Origin: JAOUFP01 sp963801505
GTDB taxonomy: Bacteria > Nitrospirota > Thermodesulfovibrionia > Thermodesulfovibrionales > UBA6898
Length of the DNA: 64,000 bases
Assembly: GCA_963801505.1 (NCBI GenBank)
Contig: CAWDEY010000016.1
Span: forward strand, 186,001 to 250,000
Direction of reading: 5' to 3'
Shown: positions 26,323-35,437 of the stretch, piece by piece
Position numbering within the stretch: position 1 is the first letter of the stretch
Layout of the letters: each line of letters starts with the position of its first letter
Position numbers and translations under genes: made by a program
The notes under the pieces: model-generated
Databases searched by the model: none
What the model was told of the DNA's origin: nothing
What the model saw: only the letters and a program-made list of their open reading frames with translations

Positions 26323-27309
26323 ATGAAAAAATTGCTGATAATTTTCATTGTGGGACTGATTGCAGCGTTTCCGCTTTTTGCTGAAGAGAAAAAAGAGGTT
26401 TTTCTGAGATCCAGCCAAAATAACAATATCATGCGCATTGTCATTGAAGCAGACGATAATTTTATAATAAACTCCAGCATTACTGCCACTCCTTCCAGCA
26501 TAAAAATTGAATTTCCTAACATTATAGATTTGAGAAAACAGCAGAATTTTATCTTCGAGACATCCGCAAAAGACCGCTTTCTGTCAATAAAACTCAAGAA
26601 CGTAGAGGATGTCAGGTCATACAAATTGTCTTCTCCTGCAAGGCTTGTCATCGACCTGAAGCTATCGCAAAAAAATCCCAATGACCAAAAGCCGCTGCCA
26701 GTAGCTAAACCCAGGCAGGAAGCAGTGAAGGCTGCTGAAAAGCCTGTGGCACCAAAAGTCGTCTTCCTTGATGCAGGTCACGGCGGTTACGACTACGGCA
26801 TAATAGCCAGGGACTCAAAGGAAAAAGACCTGAATATGAATATCACAAAAGACCTCAGTTCCATCCTGTCGAAAAAAGGATATAAGACCTTTCTGACACG
26901 TAAAATAGACCAGTCCTTATCAATACTGGAGAGGATTACACTTGTCAACAGCAAAAAACCTGGTCTGTTCATCTCAATGCATTCCTCTTTTTCCAATGCC
27001 TTCGTTGTATACACAGCCGCGCTTGATGACTCTGCAGCCGAAGCCCCTTCCAGTCTTTACAGCCTCGCTGCGATACAAAGCAGGCATATAGAAAAAAGCA
27101 GATCACTGGCAAAGGCAATAGGCAAGGCTTTAAAAGATGAATTTAAGGGAGACGTTTTTACCAGGGAACTGCCTCTGCCGGTTTTGAGTTCAATAGATTC
27201 AGCCGCCATCCTAATAGAATATCCTTCAATACAACTGAATGCCTACGATCAGAAAATGCGTGACCGTCTGGCAAATGCTGTTGTGAAAGGTATCCAGTCC
27301 AATGAATAA
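26323..27309 (+). CDS. N-acetylmuramoyl-L-alanine amidase (AMIN + Amidase_3)
   Basis: A 328-residue exported amidase that would cut the stem peptide from MurNAc during cell separation. Signal peptide MKKLLIIFIVGLIAAFPLFA, an AMIN-like beta domain (about 25-120), a Pro/Lys linker, then Amidase_3 from about 145: zinc His in LDAGHGGYDYG, Glu in KEKDLN, second His in SMHSS, and catalytic Glu in LIEYPS. The ATG at 26323 places the signal peptide first; 26305 is an alternative six codons longer. Overlaps the next gene by eight bases. Confidence 0.88.
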   Translation: MKKLLIIFIVGLIAAFPLFAEEKKEVFLRSSQNNNIMRIVIEADDNFIINSSITATPSSIKIEFPNIIDLRKQQNFIFETSAKDRFLSIKLKNVEDVRSYKLSSPARLVIDLKLSQKNPNDQKPLPVAKPRQEAVKAAEKPVAPKVVFLDAGHGGYDYGIIARDSKEKDLNMNITKDLSSILSKKGYKTFLTRKIDQSLSILERITLVNSKKPGLFISMHSSFSNAFVVYTAALDDSAAEAPSSLYSLAAIQSRHIEKSRSLAKAIGKALKDEFKGDVFTRELPLPVLSSIDSAAILIEYPSIQLNAYDQKMRDRLANAVVKGIQSNE

Positions 27310-27892
27310 CAGAAAATTATGGATAGTCCTGATTGTCCTGTTGTTCCTTGCAGGGGCCGTTGGAAGCTATTTCTTAATGCACAATTTCGCGAAGTCTGAT
27401 AAACAGCCCCCTTCAACCGCAGCACAAAACCCTGTCGCAGAGCCAGTGGATATTTCTGTACTCAGAATCTATCAGCCGCGCAACAACCGCATCGAGATGA
27501 CAGAGAGGAAAATTCCCAAAAGAATCAGCAATACTGCCATCGCTGAGGCGGTTATAGAAGAGTTCTTTAAACCTACGGTCGTAGCAGAAGCTTCAACCAT
27601 ACCACAAAACGTCAAATTGCTTGGCCTCTATAAAGGCGACGGACAGATGCTCTATATAGATCTCTCAGATGAAGTACGCAGAAACTTCCAGGGCGACGCC
27701 ATGTCCGAATATCTGCTGCTCAAAGGCCTGTATGAAAGTCTTGTTTCCAATGTCCAGGATTTTCAGGATTGCAAGATACTGATAGAAGGCAAAGAAGTAG
27801 AAACTCTGGGCGGTCATTTTTATTTGAAGTATGCTTTAAAAAACACGTTCTCAGCAGAAATCAAGGGAGTCAGCAAGATACAGGATGAATAG
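27302..27892 (+). CDS. GerMN-domain membrane-anchored protein
   Basis: A 196-residue protein with an N-terminal membrane anchor (about 6-26), a Pro-rich spacer, and a GerMN domain (about 50-185; VKLLGLYKGDGQMLYIDLSDEV, EYLLLKGLYESLV). GerMN proteins were named from spore germination factors but occur widely in non-sporing bacteria, often beside an Amidase_3 gene, where they likely act on or bind the cell wall. Overlaps the amidase and murI genes by eight bases each, so the three are translationally coupled. Confidence 0.85.
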   Translation: MNNRKLWIVLIVLLFLAGAVGSYFLMHNFAKSDKQPPSTAAQNPVAEPVDISVLRIYQPRNNRIEMTERKIPKRISNTAIAEAVIEEFFKPTVVAEASTIPQNVKLLGLYKGDGQMLYIDLSDEVRRNFQGDAMSEYLLLKGLYESLVSNVQDFQDCKILIEGKEVETLGGHFYLKYALKNTFSAEIKGVSKIQDE

Positions 27893-28700
27893 GGAATCAA
27901 GGCCCATTGGCATATTTGACTCAGGCATCGGCGGTCTGACGGTGCTGAAGGAAATATGCAACAAACTGCCTGAGGAAGGCACGGTCTATCTCGGAGATAC
28001 CGCGCGGGTGCCCTATGGCATAAGATCACCTGAAACCGTCACCCGCTATTCCCTGGAAAATACAAAGTTCCTTTTTTCCAAAGAGGTCAAGATTATCGTA
28101 GTTGCCTGCAATACAGCATCTTCAGTAAGTCTTGAAGCAATAAGGAACTCTGTCCCGGTCCCCTTTGTCGGGGTCATAGAACCAGGGGCCAAGGCAGCGG
28201 TAGCAGCCACAGGAAACAAAAAGATCGGTATTATCGGAACTGAAGCCACAATAAAAAGTAACTCCTATGCAAAGGCCATAAGGAAAATTGACAACAGCAT
28301 CGAGGTCTTTGGTATGGCCTGTCCTCTTTTTGTCCCGCTGGTTGAAGAAGGCTGGACAGAGGGGAAAATAGCGGAGATGATCGCCCGTGAATACCTCAAG
28401 GAGATTAGGCGCGAAGACATCGACACCCTTGTCCTGGGCTGCACACATTATCCGCTTTTAAAAGGCATCCTCTCGGAAGTCATGGGAGAAAGAGTAAGAC
28501 TTATTGATTCAGCTATAGAAACAGCCCTGGAAATAGAAAAAATTCTCGGTAACCTTTCCCTTCTGAATACCTCGGGAGGCAATATTACAAAAGAATTCTA
28601 TGTAACGGATTCACCTGATAAATTCAAAACTATCGGCGAAAGATTTTTGGGCGAACCAATTTATCATATAGAAAAGATCAAACTTGAAATGGAGGTTTAA
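27885..28700 (+). CDS. murI: Glutamate racemase
   Basis: A 271-residue cytoplasmic enzyme that makes D-glutamate for peptidoglycan. Two catalytic cysteines are in place: VVACNTASS and VLGCTHYPLL. N-terminal GIFDSGIGGLTVLKEI and GDTARVPYG are typical. In an overlapping cluster with amidase and GerMN genes, consistent with a cell-wall operon. Confidence 0.96.
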   Translation: MNRESRPIGIFDSGIGGLTVLKEICNKLPEEGTVYLGDTARVPYGIRSPETVTRYSLENTKFLFSKEVKIIVVACNTASSVSLEAIRNSVPVPFVGVIEPGAKAAVAATGNKKIGIIGTEATIKSNSYAKAIRKIDNSIEVFGMACPLFVPLVEEGWTEGKIAEMIAREYLKEIRREDIDTLVLGCTHYPLLKGILSEVMGERVRLIDSAIETALEIEKILGNLSLLNTSGGNITKEFYVTDSPDKFKTIGERFLGEPIYHIEKIKLEMEV

Positions 28701-28702
28701 CA

Positions 28703-29443
28703 ATGCGGTCCGACGGCAGGAAGAATAATGAGATGCGTAATGTAAAAATAACCAGAAATTATATAGATACAGCCGAGGGGTCGGTTCTGATAGAAATCGG
28801 AAAAACGCGGGTAATATGTACAGCATCAATGGAGGAGAAAGTACCGGCCTTCCTTAAGGACAAAAACAGGGGCTGGGTGACCGCAGAATATTCCATGCTT
28901 CCAAGGGCCACACAGGTCAGGACCAACAGGGAATCAGCAATGGGCCGTGTCGGCGGCAGGACGCACGAAATTCAACGTCTTATCGGAAGGTCATTGCGGT
29001 CGGTAGTGGACCTTACCTCAATAGGGCAAAGGACCTTCTGGATAGATTGTGACGTCATAAGAGCTGACGGAGGCACCAGGACCGCGGCAATAACCGGTTC
29101 CTTTATCTGCCTTGCCGATGCCTTTCACTTCGCGATGCAAAAAGGTCTAATCGCAAAAAACCCCTTGAAAGACTATCTGGCCGCGATTAGCGTCGGGATG
29201 GTCAGAAAGCAGCCTATGCTTGATTTGTGTTATGAAGAAGACTCCTCCGCCGAGGTCGACATGAATATCGTTATGACCGGCAACGGGAATATGGTAGAAA
29301 TCCAGGGCACAGCCGAAGGCGCTCCATTTTCAGTGCAAAATCTCGATGAACTGATAAAGCTGGCCAAGGAAGGCATAGACGGGTTAATCTCTGTACAAAA
29401 AGATATTGCCAGAGATTTCTCTCCCTTAATCAACATTAATTAG
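28703..29443 (+). CDS. rph: Ribonuclease PH
   Basis: A 246-residue phosphorolytic 3'-5' exonuclease that trims tRNA 3' ends. Signature wording RVGGRTHEIQRLIGRSLRSV, IDCDVIRADGGTRTAAITG and NIVMTGNGNMVEIQGTAEG is complete. Starts two bases after murI. A frequent partner, RdgB/HAM1, does not follow here; a dispersed repeat does. Confidence 0.97.
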   Translation: MRSDGRKNNEMRNVKITRNYIDTAEGSVLIEIGKTRVICTASMEEKVPAFLKDKNRGWVTAEYSMLPRATQVRTNRESAMGRVGGRTHEIQRLIGRSLRSVVDLTSIGQRTFWIDCDVIRADGGTRTAAITGSFICLADAFHFAMQKGLIAKNPLKDYLAAISVGMVRKQPMLDLCYEEDSSAEVDMNIVMTGNGNMVEIQGTAEGAPFSVQNLDELIKLAKEGIDGLISVQKDIARDFSPLININ

Positions 29444-29472
29444 TATCAGTGTGTAAAGTCATTTTTCTTGCC

Positions 29473-29562
29473 TGTCATTCCCGCCCCGAAAGCATTCGGG
29501 ATTAGCGGGAGTCCAGTCTTTTCATTAGATCCTGGGTCCCCGGGTCAAACCCGAGGATGACA
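29473..29562. repeat. Dispersed repeat, TGTCAT...ATGACA family, copy 1
   Basis: Starts TGTCATTCCCGCC and ends GGATGACA, with inner palindromes (CCCCGAAAGCATTCGGG). Related copies lie at 40899-40963 and 59885-59951. All are intergenic. Probably a REP-like or small non-autonomous mobile repeat. Confidence 0.75.
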
Positions 29563-29722
29563 AATTGTGGCTTTATACTCAGAATCTAGTAGCATTTGAC
29601 AGCACGAGCGCGCTAAGCATAATTTCCTGCTTATGCGTGTTTCTCCTGTCATATGTCTGGCATACTGCTGCAAATATTTTTTTTTATATGTTAGAATATA
29701 TGACATTATCTGGAGGTTCAAT

Positions 29723-31525
29723 TTGAATACATATAGAAGTCTATTCATTTGGTTGATGATCGGGATCATGGTAATCCTGCTTTTCAATCTATTAAATGCA
29801 CCGCAGAAAACGCAGGAAGAGATAATATTTTCCGAATTTATGACTAAGCTTGACGCAGACCAGATAGACGAAGTCACGATAAAGGAAAACAGTATTTCAG
29901 GACGCTTCAAGGACGGGACAAAGTTTAAATCTTACGCACCGGATTATCCGGCTTTGATCGACAAGCTTCGGACTAAAAACATAAAAATTACCGTGAAGCC
30001 GCCGGACCAAAACCCGTGGTATGTCAACTTCTTCTTCACCTGGGGGCCTATTATTTTCATCGCTGTGGTCTGGATATTCTTCATGCGCCAGATGCAAAGC
30101 GGAGGCAACAAAGCCATGTCTTTCGGCAAGTCAAAGGCACGGCTTGTCTCTGAAAAAGCCGTCAAGATAACTTTTTCAGATGTCGCTGGAATAGAAGAGG
30201 CCAAGGGAGAAGTCCAGGAGATAATAGATTTCCTGAAAGATCCGCACAAATTCCAAAAGCTGGGCGGCAAAATACCTAAAGGCGTGCTCCTTGTCGGGGC
30301 CCCCGGGACCGGCAAGACGCTGCTTGCAAGGGCCATTGCGGGAGAGGCAGGCGTTCCCTTCTTCAGCATCAGCGGTTCCGACTTTGTAGAGATGTTTGTC
30401 GGGGTCGGTGCTTCCCGTGTGCGCGACCTGTTTGAACAGGCAAAGAAAAGCGCCCCATGTATTATATTCATCGACGAGATAGATGCCGTAGGAAGACATA
30501 GAGGAGCGGGGCTTGGAGGCGGACATGACGAACGTGAGCAGACGCTTAACCAGCTCCTTGTAGAAATGGACGGTTTTGAAGGCAATGAAGGGATAATAAT
30601 CATAGCTGCCACAAACAGGCCCGATGTTCTGGACCCCGCATTACTTAGACCCGGAAGGTTCGACAGGCAGGTTGTTGTCCCTCTCCCAGATGTCAAGGGA
30701 AGACTCGAGATTCTAAAAGTGCACACAAGGAATATCCCTGTTGACGAAACAGTAAATCTGGAGAAGATCGCAAGAGGCGCGCCGGGTTTTTCAGGCGCAG
30801 ACCTTGCCAATCTAGTAAATGAGGCTGCCCTGCTCGCTGCAAGAAACTCCAAGACAAAAGTAGAGAACTCAGACCTGGAAGCTGCTAAGGACAAGGTCCT
30901 GATGGGTGTCGAGAGAAAGAGCATGATCATCAGCGAAGAAGAAAAGAAGAACACCGCATATCATGAGGCAGGCCATGCGCTGGTTGCAAAACTAACGGCA
31001 GGGACCGATCCAATCCATAAGGTGAGTATCATCCCGAGGGGAAGGGCGCTGGGTGTGACCCAGCAGCTGCCTATAGACGACAGGTACACGTATTCCAGGG
31101 ACTATCTTGTCAAGACCTTGCAGGTCCTTATGGGCGGCAGGGCGGCAGAGGAGATCGCTCTCCATCATATGACCACAGGGGCTGGCAATGACCTTGAAAG
31201 GGCCACGGAGCTTGCAAGAAAAATGGTCACTGTCTGGGGAATGAGTGAGAAGCTCGGTCCTCTCACCTACGGCAAAAAAGATGAGCAGATATTCCTAGGC
31301 AGGGAAATAGCTCAACACAAAGACTACAGTGAAAAGACCGCGGTTGATATCGATGATGAGGTCAAACGCTTTGTATTTGAGGCTTACACAGCTGCAAAGA
31401 ATCTTCTTACCGAACATTACGCTGTCCTCGATGCGTTTGCAAAAAAACTCCTCGAAGTAGAGACAATGGACGGGGCGGAGATAGAAAAGATGATACAGGA
31501 ACATGCTGCGCAAGGCCAGGCGTAA
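29723..31525 (+). CDS. ftsH: ATP-dependent zinc metalloprotease FtsH
   Basis: A 600-residue membrane AAA+ protease. Two helices (about 5-24 and 102-121) flank a periplasmic domain; Walker A GAPGTGKT at 192-199, Walker B IIFIDEID at 247-254, the second region of homology (DPALLRPGRFDR) and the zinc site His414-Glu415-x2-His418. The start is TTG 29723 behind TGGAGGT; an upstream extension lacks family similarity. Degrades misfolded membrane proteins and regulators. Followed by folP, a common bacterial order. Confidence 0.96.
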   Translation: MNTYRSLFIWLMIGIMVILLFNLLNAPQKTQEEIIFSEFMTKLDADQIDEVTIKENSISGRFKDGTKFKSYAPDYPALIDKLRTKNIKITVKPPDQNPWYVNFFFTWGPIIFIAVVWIFFMRQMQSGGNKAMSFGKSKARLVSEKAVKITFSDVAGIEEAKGEVQEIIDFLKDPHKFQKLGGKIPKGVLLVGAPGTGKTLLARAIAGEAGVPFFSISGSDFVEMFVGVGASRVRDLFEQAKKSAPCIIFIDEIDAVGRHRGAGLGGGHDEREQTLNQLLVEMDGFEGNEGIIIIAATNRPDVLDPALLRPGRFDRQVVVPLPDVKGRLEILKVHTRNIPVDETVNLEKIARGAPGFSGADLANLVNEAALLAARNSKTKVENSDLEAAKDKVLMGVERKSMIISEEEKKNTAYHEAGHALVAKLTAGTDPIHKVSIIPRGRALGVTQQLPIDDRYTYSRDYLVKTLQVLMGGRAAEEIALHHMTTGAGNDLERATELARKMVTVWGMSEKLGPLTYGKKDEQIFLGREIAQHKDYSEKTAVDIDDEVKRFVFEAYTAAKNLLTEHYAVLDAFAKKLLEVETMDGAEIEKMIQEHAAQGQA

Positions 31526-31580
31526 CCGTATTTGATTGGTCGCCTGACATATCTTTATCCGGGCTGTCGCACCTCATTTC

Positions 31581-32426
31581 ATGAAACTTGAGTGGGACAA
31601 GTTTTCACTGGATTTTTCAAAGAAGACCCATATCATGGGCGTCCTCAATATCACCCCTGATTCGTTCTCTGACGGTGGTATGCACTTTGACAAATCCAGG
31701 GCAATAGATCGCGCCCTCAGAATGATCGATGAGGGCGCCGACATTCTTGATATCGGAGGAGAGTCGACAAGACCTGGTTCTGAGCCGGTTTCTTTGGCTG
31801 AGGAACTCAGACGCATCCTCCCTGTTATAGAAGCGCTTTCAAAGAACATATCCATCCCCATATCCATAGATACTTACAAATCAGACGTTGCTGCACGGGC
31901 GCTGGAGGCGGGGGCATCAATCGTCAATGATATAAGCGGCATGAGATTTGACCCTGAAATGCCAAAGGTCATCTCAAAATTCAAAGTGCCTGTTGTTATA
32001 ATGCATATTAAAGGTACTCCCAAAAACATGCAGATCAACCCCACTTACAAGGCGTTAATCCCAGAAATCATGGCTTACTTCAGGACCAGTATCAGGCTCG
32101 CTGCACAGTTCGGCATTCCTGATAATATGATAATACTGGACCCTGGGATAGGTTTCGGGAAGACCTTTGCACATAATCTTGAGATAATAAACAACCTTCA
32201 GCAATTTTCAGTGTTTGAAAATCCAATTCTGATAGGACCTTCGCGAAAGGCTTTTCTGGGAAGTATTTTGGGTGATCTCCCCGTTCAGGAAAGGCTGGAG
32301 GGCACTGCAGCGTCAGTAGCGATTTCCATTATCAAAGGTGCGCATATAGTCCGCGTTCATGACGTAAAAGAGATGACAAGGGTAGCAAAGGTCGCGGATG
32401 CGATCAAACAGCAAAGGATAATTTAA
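31581..32426 (+). CDS. folP: Dihydropteroate synthase
   Basis: A 281-residue TIM-barrel enzyme of folate synthesis joining p-aminobenzoate to the pterin. Signatures MGVLNITPDSFSDGG, DIGGESTRPGSEPV, IVNDISG, ILDPGIGFGKT, LIGPSRKAF and RVHDVKEM are in order. Lies 55 bases after ftsH and is probably co-transcribed; a long hairpin with a T run follows at 32562. Confidence 0.96.
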   Translation: MKLEWDKFSLDFSKKTHIMGVLNITPDSFSDGGMHFDKSRAIDRALRMIDEGADILDIGGESTRPGSEPVSLAEELRRILPVIEALSKNISIPISIDTYKSDVAARALEAGASIVNDISGMRFDPEMPKVISKFKVPVVIMHIKGTPKNMQINPTYKALIPEIMAYFRTSIRLAAQFGIPDNMIILDPGIGFGKTFAHNLEIINNLQQFSVFENPILIGPSRKAFLGSILGDLPVQERLEGTAASVAISIIKGAHIVRVHDVKEMTRVAKVADAIKQQRII

Positions 32427-32561
32427 TCCTATATCCGGCAGCTGCAATAGTTTGATTGAACGACTTGGTTCTCCTTTCGGCGTTCTTAGCGAAACGCAGC
32501 GTTAAACAGGCGTGATTGTCTGAACCCAGAGGGTGAGTCTCCCGGCTGTAGCGAAATGAGC

Positions 32562-32618
32562 TTGGAATGGCAGAAAGAGAGCTTTCTGAACAAAAGACAG
32601 CTATTCCAACTGCTTTTT
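32562..32618 (+). terminator. Probable terminator after folP
   Basis: TTGGAATGGC pairs with GCTATTCCAA (one G-U pair), with an inner CAGAAAG/CTTTCTG stem, followed by a T-run at 32613-32618. Confidence 0.55.
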
Positions 32619-32630
32619 TCGTTTAAACCT

Positions 32631-33176
32631 TCATCTTCTTGGATGTTTTTTTCTGTAAACATAGGGGCTCTCCTGTAAACCACCTTCACCCCAGATACCT
32701 GCCTTATTTTCCTGCGCCTTTTTTTGAGCAGCGCGGAACCGCTCCGCATATTTTACATTCGGAGGTAACGTAAAGAGGACAGCACAGCCATTTTTCATCA
32801 TTTCCTCATTAATCATCTTCCCGTCCTGTGTCCATATATAGGCAAGTATACGTCCGTATTTATCTCTCCGTTCTATATCATATTCAAGAAAAATCCTGGA
32901 ATCCGTGGCTGACATTAGAGCTCCGAGACATTCCCTGGCCTTCTTGCCCCAGGGTCTCTGGTCCATCTCCGGGGCATCAATACCAATCAACCGGATTTTC
33001 TCAAAGTGCCCGTTAACAATAGCTGAGACAGTATCTCCATCATATATTTTTTCTACGAGTACGGACTTTACTGCTCCCTTCTTATCAGGAGGAGAATATT
33101 TTTCCTTTATTCCATACGCCAGGGAAATAACTGATAATATAAGGACACCGCAAATTACATAATATCTCCTGGCCAT
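32631..33176 (-). CDS. Thermonuclease-like (SNase) protein, membrane-anchored or secreted
   Basis: A 181-residue staphylococcal-nuclease-fold protein. After an N-terminal hydrophobic segment (about 5-22) the fold shows KIYDGDTV (calcium-binding Asp), RLIGIDAPEMDQ (catalytic Arg and Glu) and RRDKYGRILAYIW (second catalytic Arg region). Probably cuts DNA or RNA outside the cytoplasm. ATG at 33176 starts just before the signal; the in-frame extension upstream is made of a repeat sequence and is rejected. Confidence 0.9.
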   Translation of the reverse strand: MARRYYVICGVLILSVISLAYGIKEKYSPPDKKGAVKSVLVEKIYDGDTVSAIVNGHFEKIRLIGIDAPEMDQRPWGKKARECLGALMSATDSRIFLEYDIERRDKYGRILAYIWTQDGKMINEEMMKNGCAVLFTLPPNVKYAERFRAAQKKAQENKAGIWGEGGLQESPYVYRKKHPRR

Positions 33177-33264
33177 ACTGAATATTATACTTTCCGGAGA
33201 ATAATTATGCAGGATTCGTATCCCTTCAGTTATTGTTTGAAAATTTTCAAAAAATCTCCCCCAC

Positions 33265-33331
33265 CCCTCTTTGCCAAAGAGGGGAATAGTCACTCCCTTT
33301 GGCAAGAGGGACGTAATTATTACGTCCCTCT
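33265..33331. repeat. Two adjacent palindromic hairpins
   Basis: CCCCTCTTTG-C-CAAAGAGGGG (33265-33285) and AGAGGGACGTAA-TTA-TTACGTCCCTCT (33305-33331) are both perfect. They lie between divergently read ends of the nuclease and hcp genes. Neither is followed by a strong T run, so a terminator role for hcp is possible but unproved; words like the first are typical of dispersed intergenic repeats. Confidence 0.55.
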
Positions 33332-33380
33332 TACAGTTTTCAATGACCAGTCAGCAGTCTATTTAGTATGCGCCTTGATA

Positions 33381-35033
33381 TTAGGCCGCTTTGTAGGCGT
33401 CTTTTAAAATCGTCTTGAGGTCCTCTTCCGGCGTAGCAGCAATCGGCTTGATATCAAAGTTCTTGACGAGAACATCAAGCACGTTTGGAGTAATAAAGGC
33501 CGGAAGCGTAGGGCCTAGTCTTATGTCCCTGATCCCCAGATACAGAAGCGACAGAAGTATCGCAACAGCCTTTTGCTCATACCAGGAAAGTATCAGGGAA
33601 AGAGGCAACTCATTTACTCCGACGTTGAAGGCCTTGGATAAAGCAAGCGCGATCTGGACCGCAGAATAGGCGTCGTTGCACTGGCCGATATCCAGAAGTC
33701 TGGGAATGCCGCCTATATCTCCGAGTTCCTTGTCGAAAAACCTGAACTTGCCGCAGGCAAGTGTCATAACAATCGTGTCTTTTGGCGCTTTTTCAACAAA
33801 TTCCGTATAGTAGTTCCTGCCAGGCTTTGCTCCGTCGCAGCCGCCCACGAGGAAGAAGTGACGGATATTTCCTGACTTGACCGCCTCGATCACTTTTTCC
33901 GCAACACCCAATACCGCATTTCTCGCAAAACCGGTCATGACCTCTTTTCCCGGAGCATCTGCGGCAAATCCCGGAAGCGACAGTGCCCTTTCTATCACAG
34001 GCGCGAAGTTGTTGTCTGAAATATGAGATACGCCCGGCCACCCCACGAGTCCGCAGGTAAAAATATTAGCTTTGTAAGAATCGAGAGGCTTTTGGAGACA
34101 GTTGGTGGTCATAAGGATTGCGCCCGGGAAATGCGCAAACTCTTTGTGCTGGTTCTGCCATGCGGTCCCGAAGTGGCCGTAGAAATGAGGATACTTTTTG
34201 AGTTCCGGATATCCGTGCGCAGGCAGCATCTCGCCGTGGGTATATATGTTAATCCCCTTACCTTCTGTCTGTCTCAAAAGCTCGAAAAGGTCTTTAAGAT
34301 CATGGCCTGAAATCAGAATTGCCTTGCCCTTCCTGGCGCCAAGTGGCACCTTTGTAGGGACCGGATGACCGTAAGTCCCTGTGTTTGCCGCATCAAGAAT
34401 TTCCATGGTCTTGAGGTTGATCTCTCCGCATTTAAGCACAAGCCCTGTCCAGTCGTTTACGTCGAGGTCGGTTTTTGTCATGTCTGCCAGGGCTTCACTC
34501 ATAAATGCATAGACCGCATCGTCGGTTTTCCCGAGGATCTGAGCATGATCGGCATAGGCTGCCACACCCTTTAAACCGAAGAGCAGAATGTCCTGGAGTG
34601 ACTGTATGTCCGGATTGATCGTTATATCAGGCACTCTTTCAACAACCTTTCTTCCCTGATTTACCAGTTCCTCTATCGATTTTGCGGGCGTATAAGAAGC
34701 GCTGCCGTGGGTGAAGTCTGTTTTACCACCCGCGGCCTTCACCCTTGTCTTGAGAGCCTCGCGAAGAACAACGCACTGCCGAATAAGCTGTTCGAACCGC
34801 CTGTGGTCAAAGTCCACATTTGTAAGTGTCGAAAAAAGCCCCTTGGTCAGAAATATGTTTACGTCACGCTCTACAACGCCAACCTTTCGTCCTTCCACAG
34901 CTTGCAGCGAAAGACCTTTCATCGCATAGACCAAAAGGTCCTGCAACGCCGACAACTCGGGGTCCTTTCCGCATACTCCCATCTTCGTGCAGCCCTTTCC
35001 CTGTGCAGCTTGTTCACACTGATAACAAAACAT
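33381..35033 (-). CDS. hcp: Hydroxylamine reductase / hybrid-cluster protein
   Basis: A 550-residue iron-sulfur-oxygen hybrid-cluster enzyme that reduces hydroxylamine and, in other bacteria, nitric oxide. N-terminal cluster motif CYQCEQAAQGKGCTKMGVCGK (C-x2-C-x8-C-x5-C) as in class I anaerobe forms. Hybrid-cluster ligands are seen in GHDL, YTHGEMLPAHGY, TTNCLQKP, FTCGLVGWPGV, GGCDGAKPGRNYYTE and IGQCNDAYSA. AGGAGG precedes the ATG. Monocistronic; points to nitrosative-stress defence in an anaerobe. Confidence 0.97.
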   Translation of the reverse strand: MFCYQCEQAAQGKGCTKMGVCGKDPELSALQDLLVYAMKGLSLQAVEGRKVGVVERDVNIFLTKGLFSTLTNVDFDHRRFEQLIRQCVVLREALKTRVKAAGGKTDFTHGSASYTPAKSIEELVNQGRKVVERVPDITINPDIQSLQDILLFGLKGVAAYADHAQILGKTDDAVYAFMSEALADMTKTDLDVNDWTGLVLKCGEINLKTMEILDAANTGTYGHPVPTKVPLGARKGKAILISGHDLKDLFELLRQTEGKGINIYTHGEMLPAHGYPELKKYPHFYGHFGTAWQNQHKEFAHFPGAILMTTNCLQKPLDSYKANIFTCGLVGWPGVSHISDNNFAPVIERALSLPGFAADAPGKEVMTGFARNAVLGVAEKVIEAVKSGNIRHFFLVGGCDGAKPGRNYYTEFVEKAPKDTIVMTLACGKFRFFDKELGDIGGIPRLLDIGQCNDAYSAVQIALALSKAFNVGVNELPLSLILSWYEQKAVAILLSLLYLGIRDIRLGPTLPAFITPNVLDVLVKNFDIKPIAATPEEDLKTILKDAYKAA

Positions 35034-35437
35034 AAATACCTCCTGAAGTATATTTTTCGGTCTGTAATCACAACATTTTTTGAAGTGTATCGCAATTTCA
35101 GACTTTAGTTAAGTATAAAGATATAATTTTAGAGTTGGTATGATGTGGCTCATATTTACCGAAAATTGAAGACTCCCTCCGGCAAGACCGCAGGGAATCT
35201 CAATGCAAGGAATATTTTTTCATTATATTCGCTCGCTAACCCCGTGGCAAGACCACGGGGAATATCGCTCGCTATCCATTTATTAACTTCAAAGAAAATA
35301 AGTACGAATAATTCAACTACTTCATCTTTTCAAACTTCAGGGATTACTTAGTGGGCTAGTTCATCCATTACAAAACTAAAAAAAGAGCCCCTGCAAGGTG
35401 CAGGGGCCCAGGGGAGGTGGTATATATTTAATACTTA
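35034..35437. other. Intergenic region upstream of hcp
   Basis: Contains the hcp leader, a dispersed motif (35165-35199, sharing ATTGAAGAC and CTCCGGCAAGACCGCAG with 59826-59854), a perfect hairpin CCCCGTGG-CAAGA-CCACGGGG at 35240-35260 flanked by CGCTCGCTA on both sides, and the terminator of the next minus-strand gene. No coding signal. Confidence 0.6.
35375..35407 (-). terminator. Rho-independent terminator
   Basis: On the minus strand GCCCCTGCA-CCT-TGCAGGGGC is followed by TCTTTTTTT. It ends transcription of the gene at 35438-35773. Confidence 0.92.

Noticed and set aside
29659..29673. TGGCATACTGCTGCA resembling a sigma-54 promoter before ftsH
   Set aside because: The GC of the -12 element is one base too close and TTGC is absent; ftsH is better explained by other control.
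33177..33305. N-terminal extension of the thermonuclease-like protein
   Set aside because: It translates a palindromic intergenic repeat and places the signal peptide internally.
33305..33331. Hairpin as a definite rho-independent terminator of hcp
   Set aside because: The stem is perfect but no T run follows on the minus strand; listed only as a repeat/hairpin.
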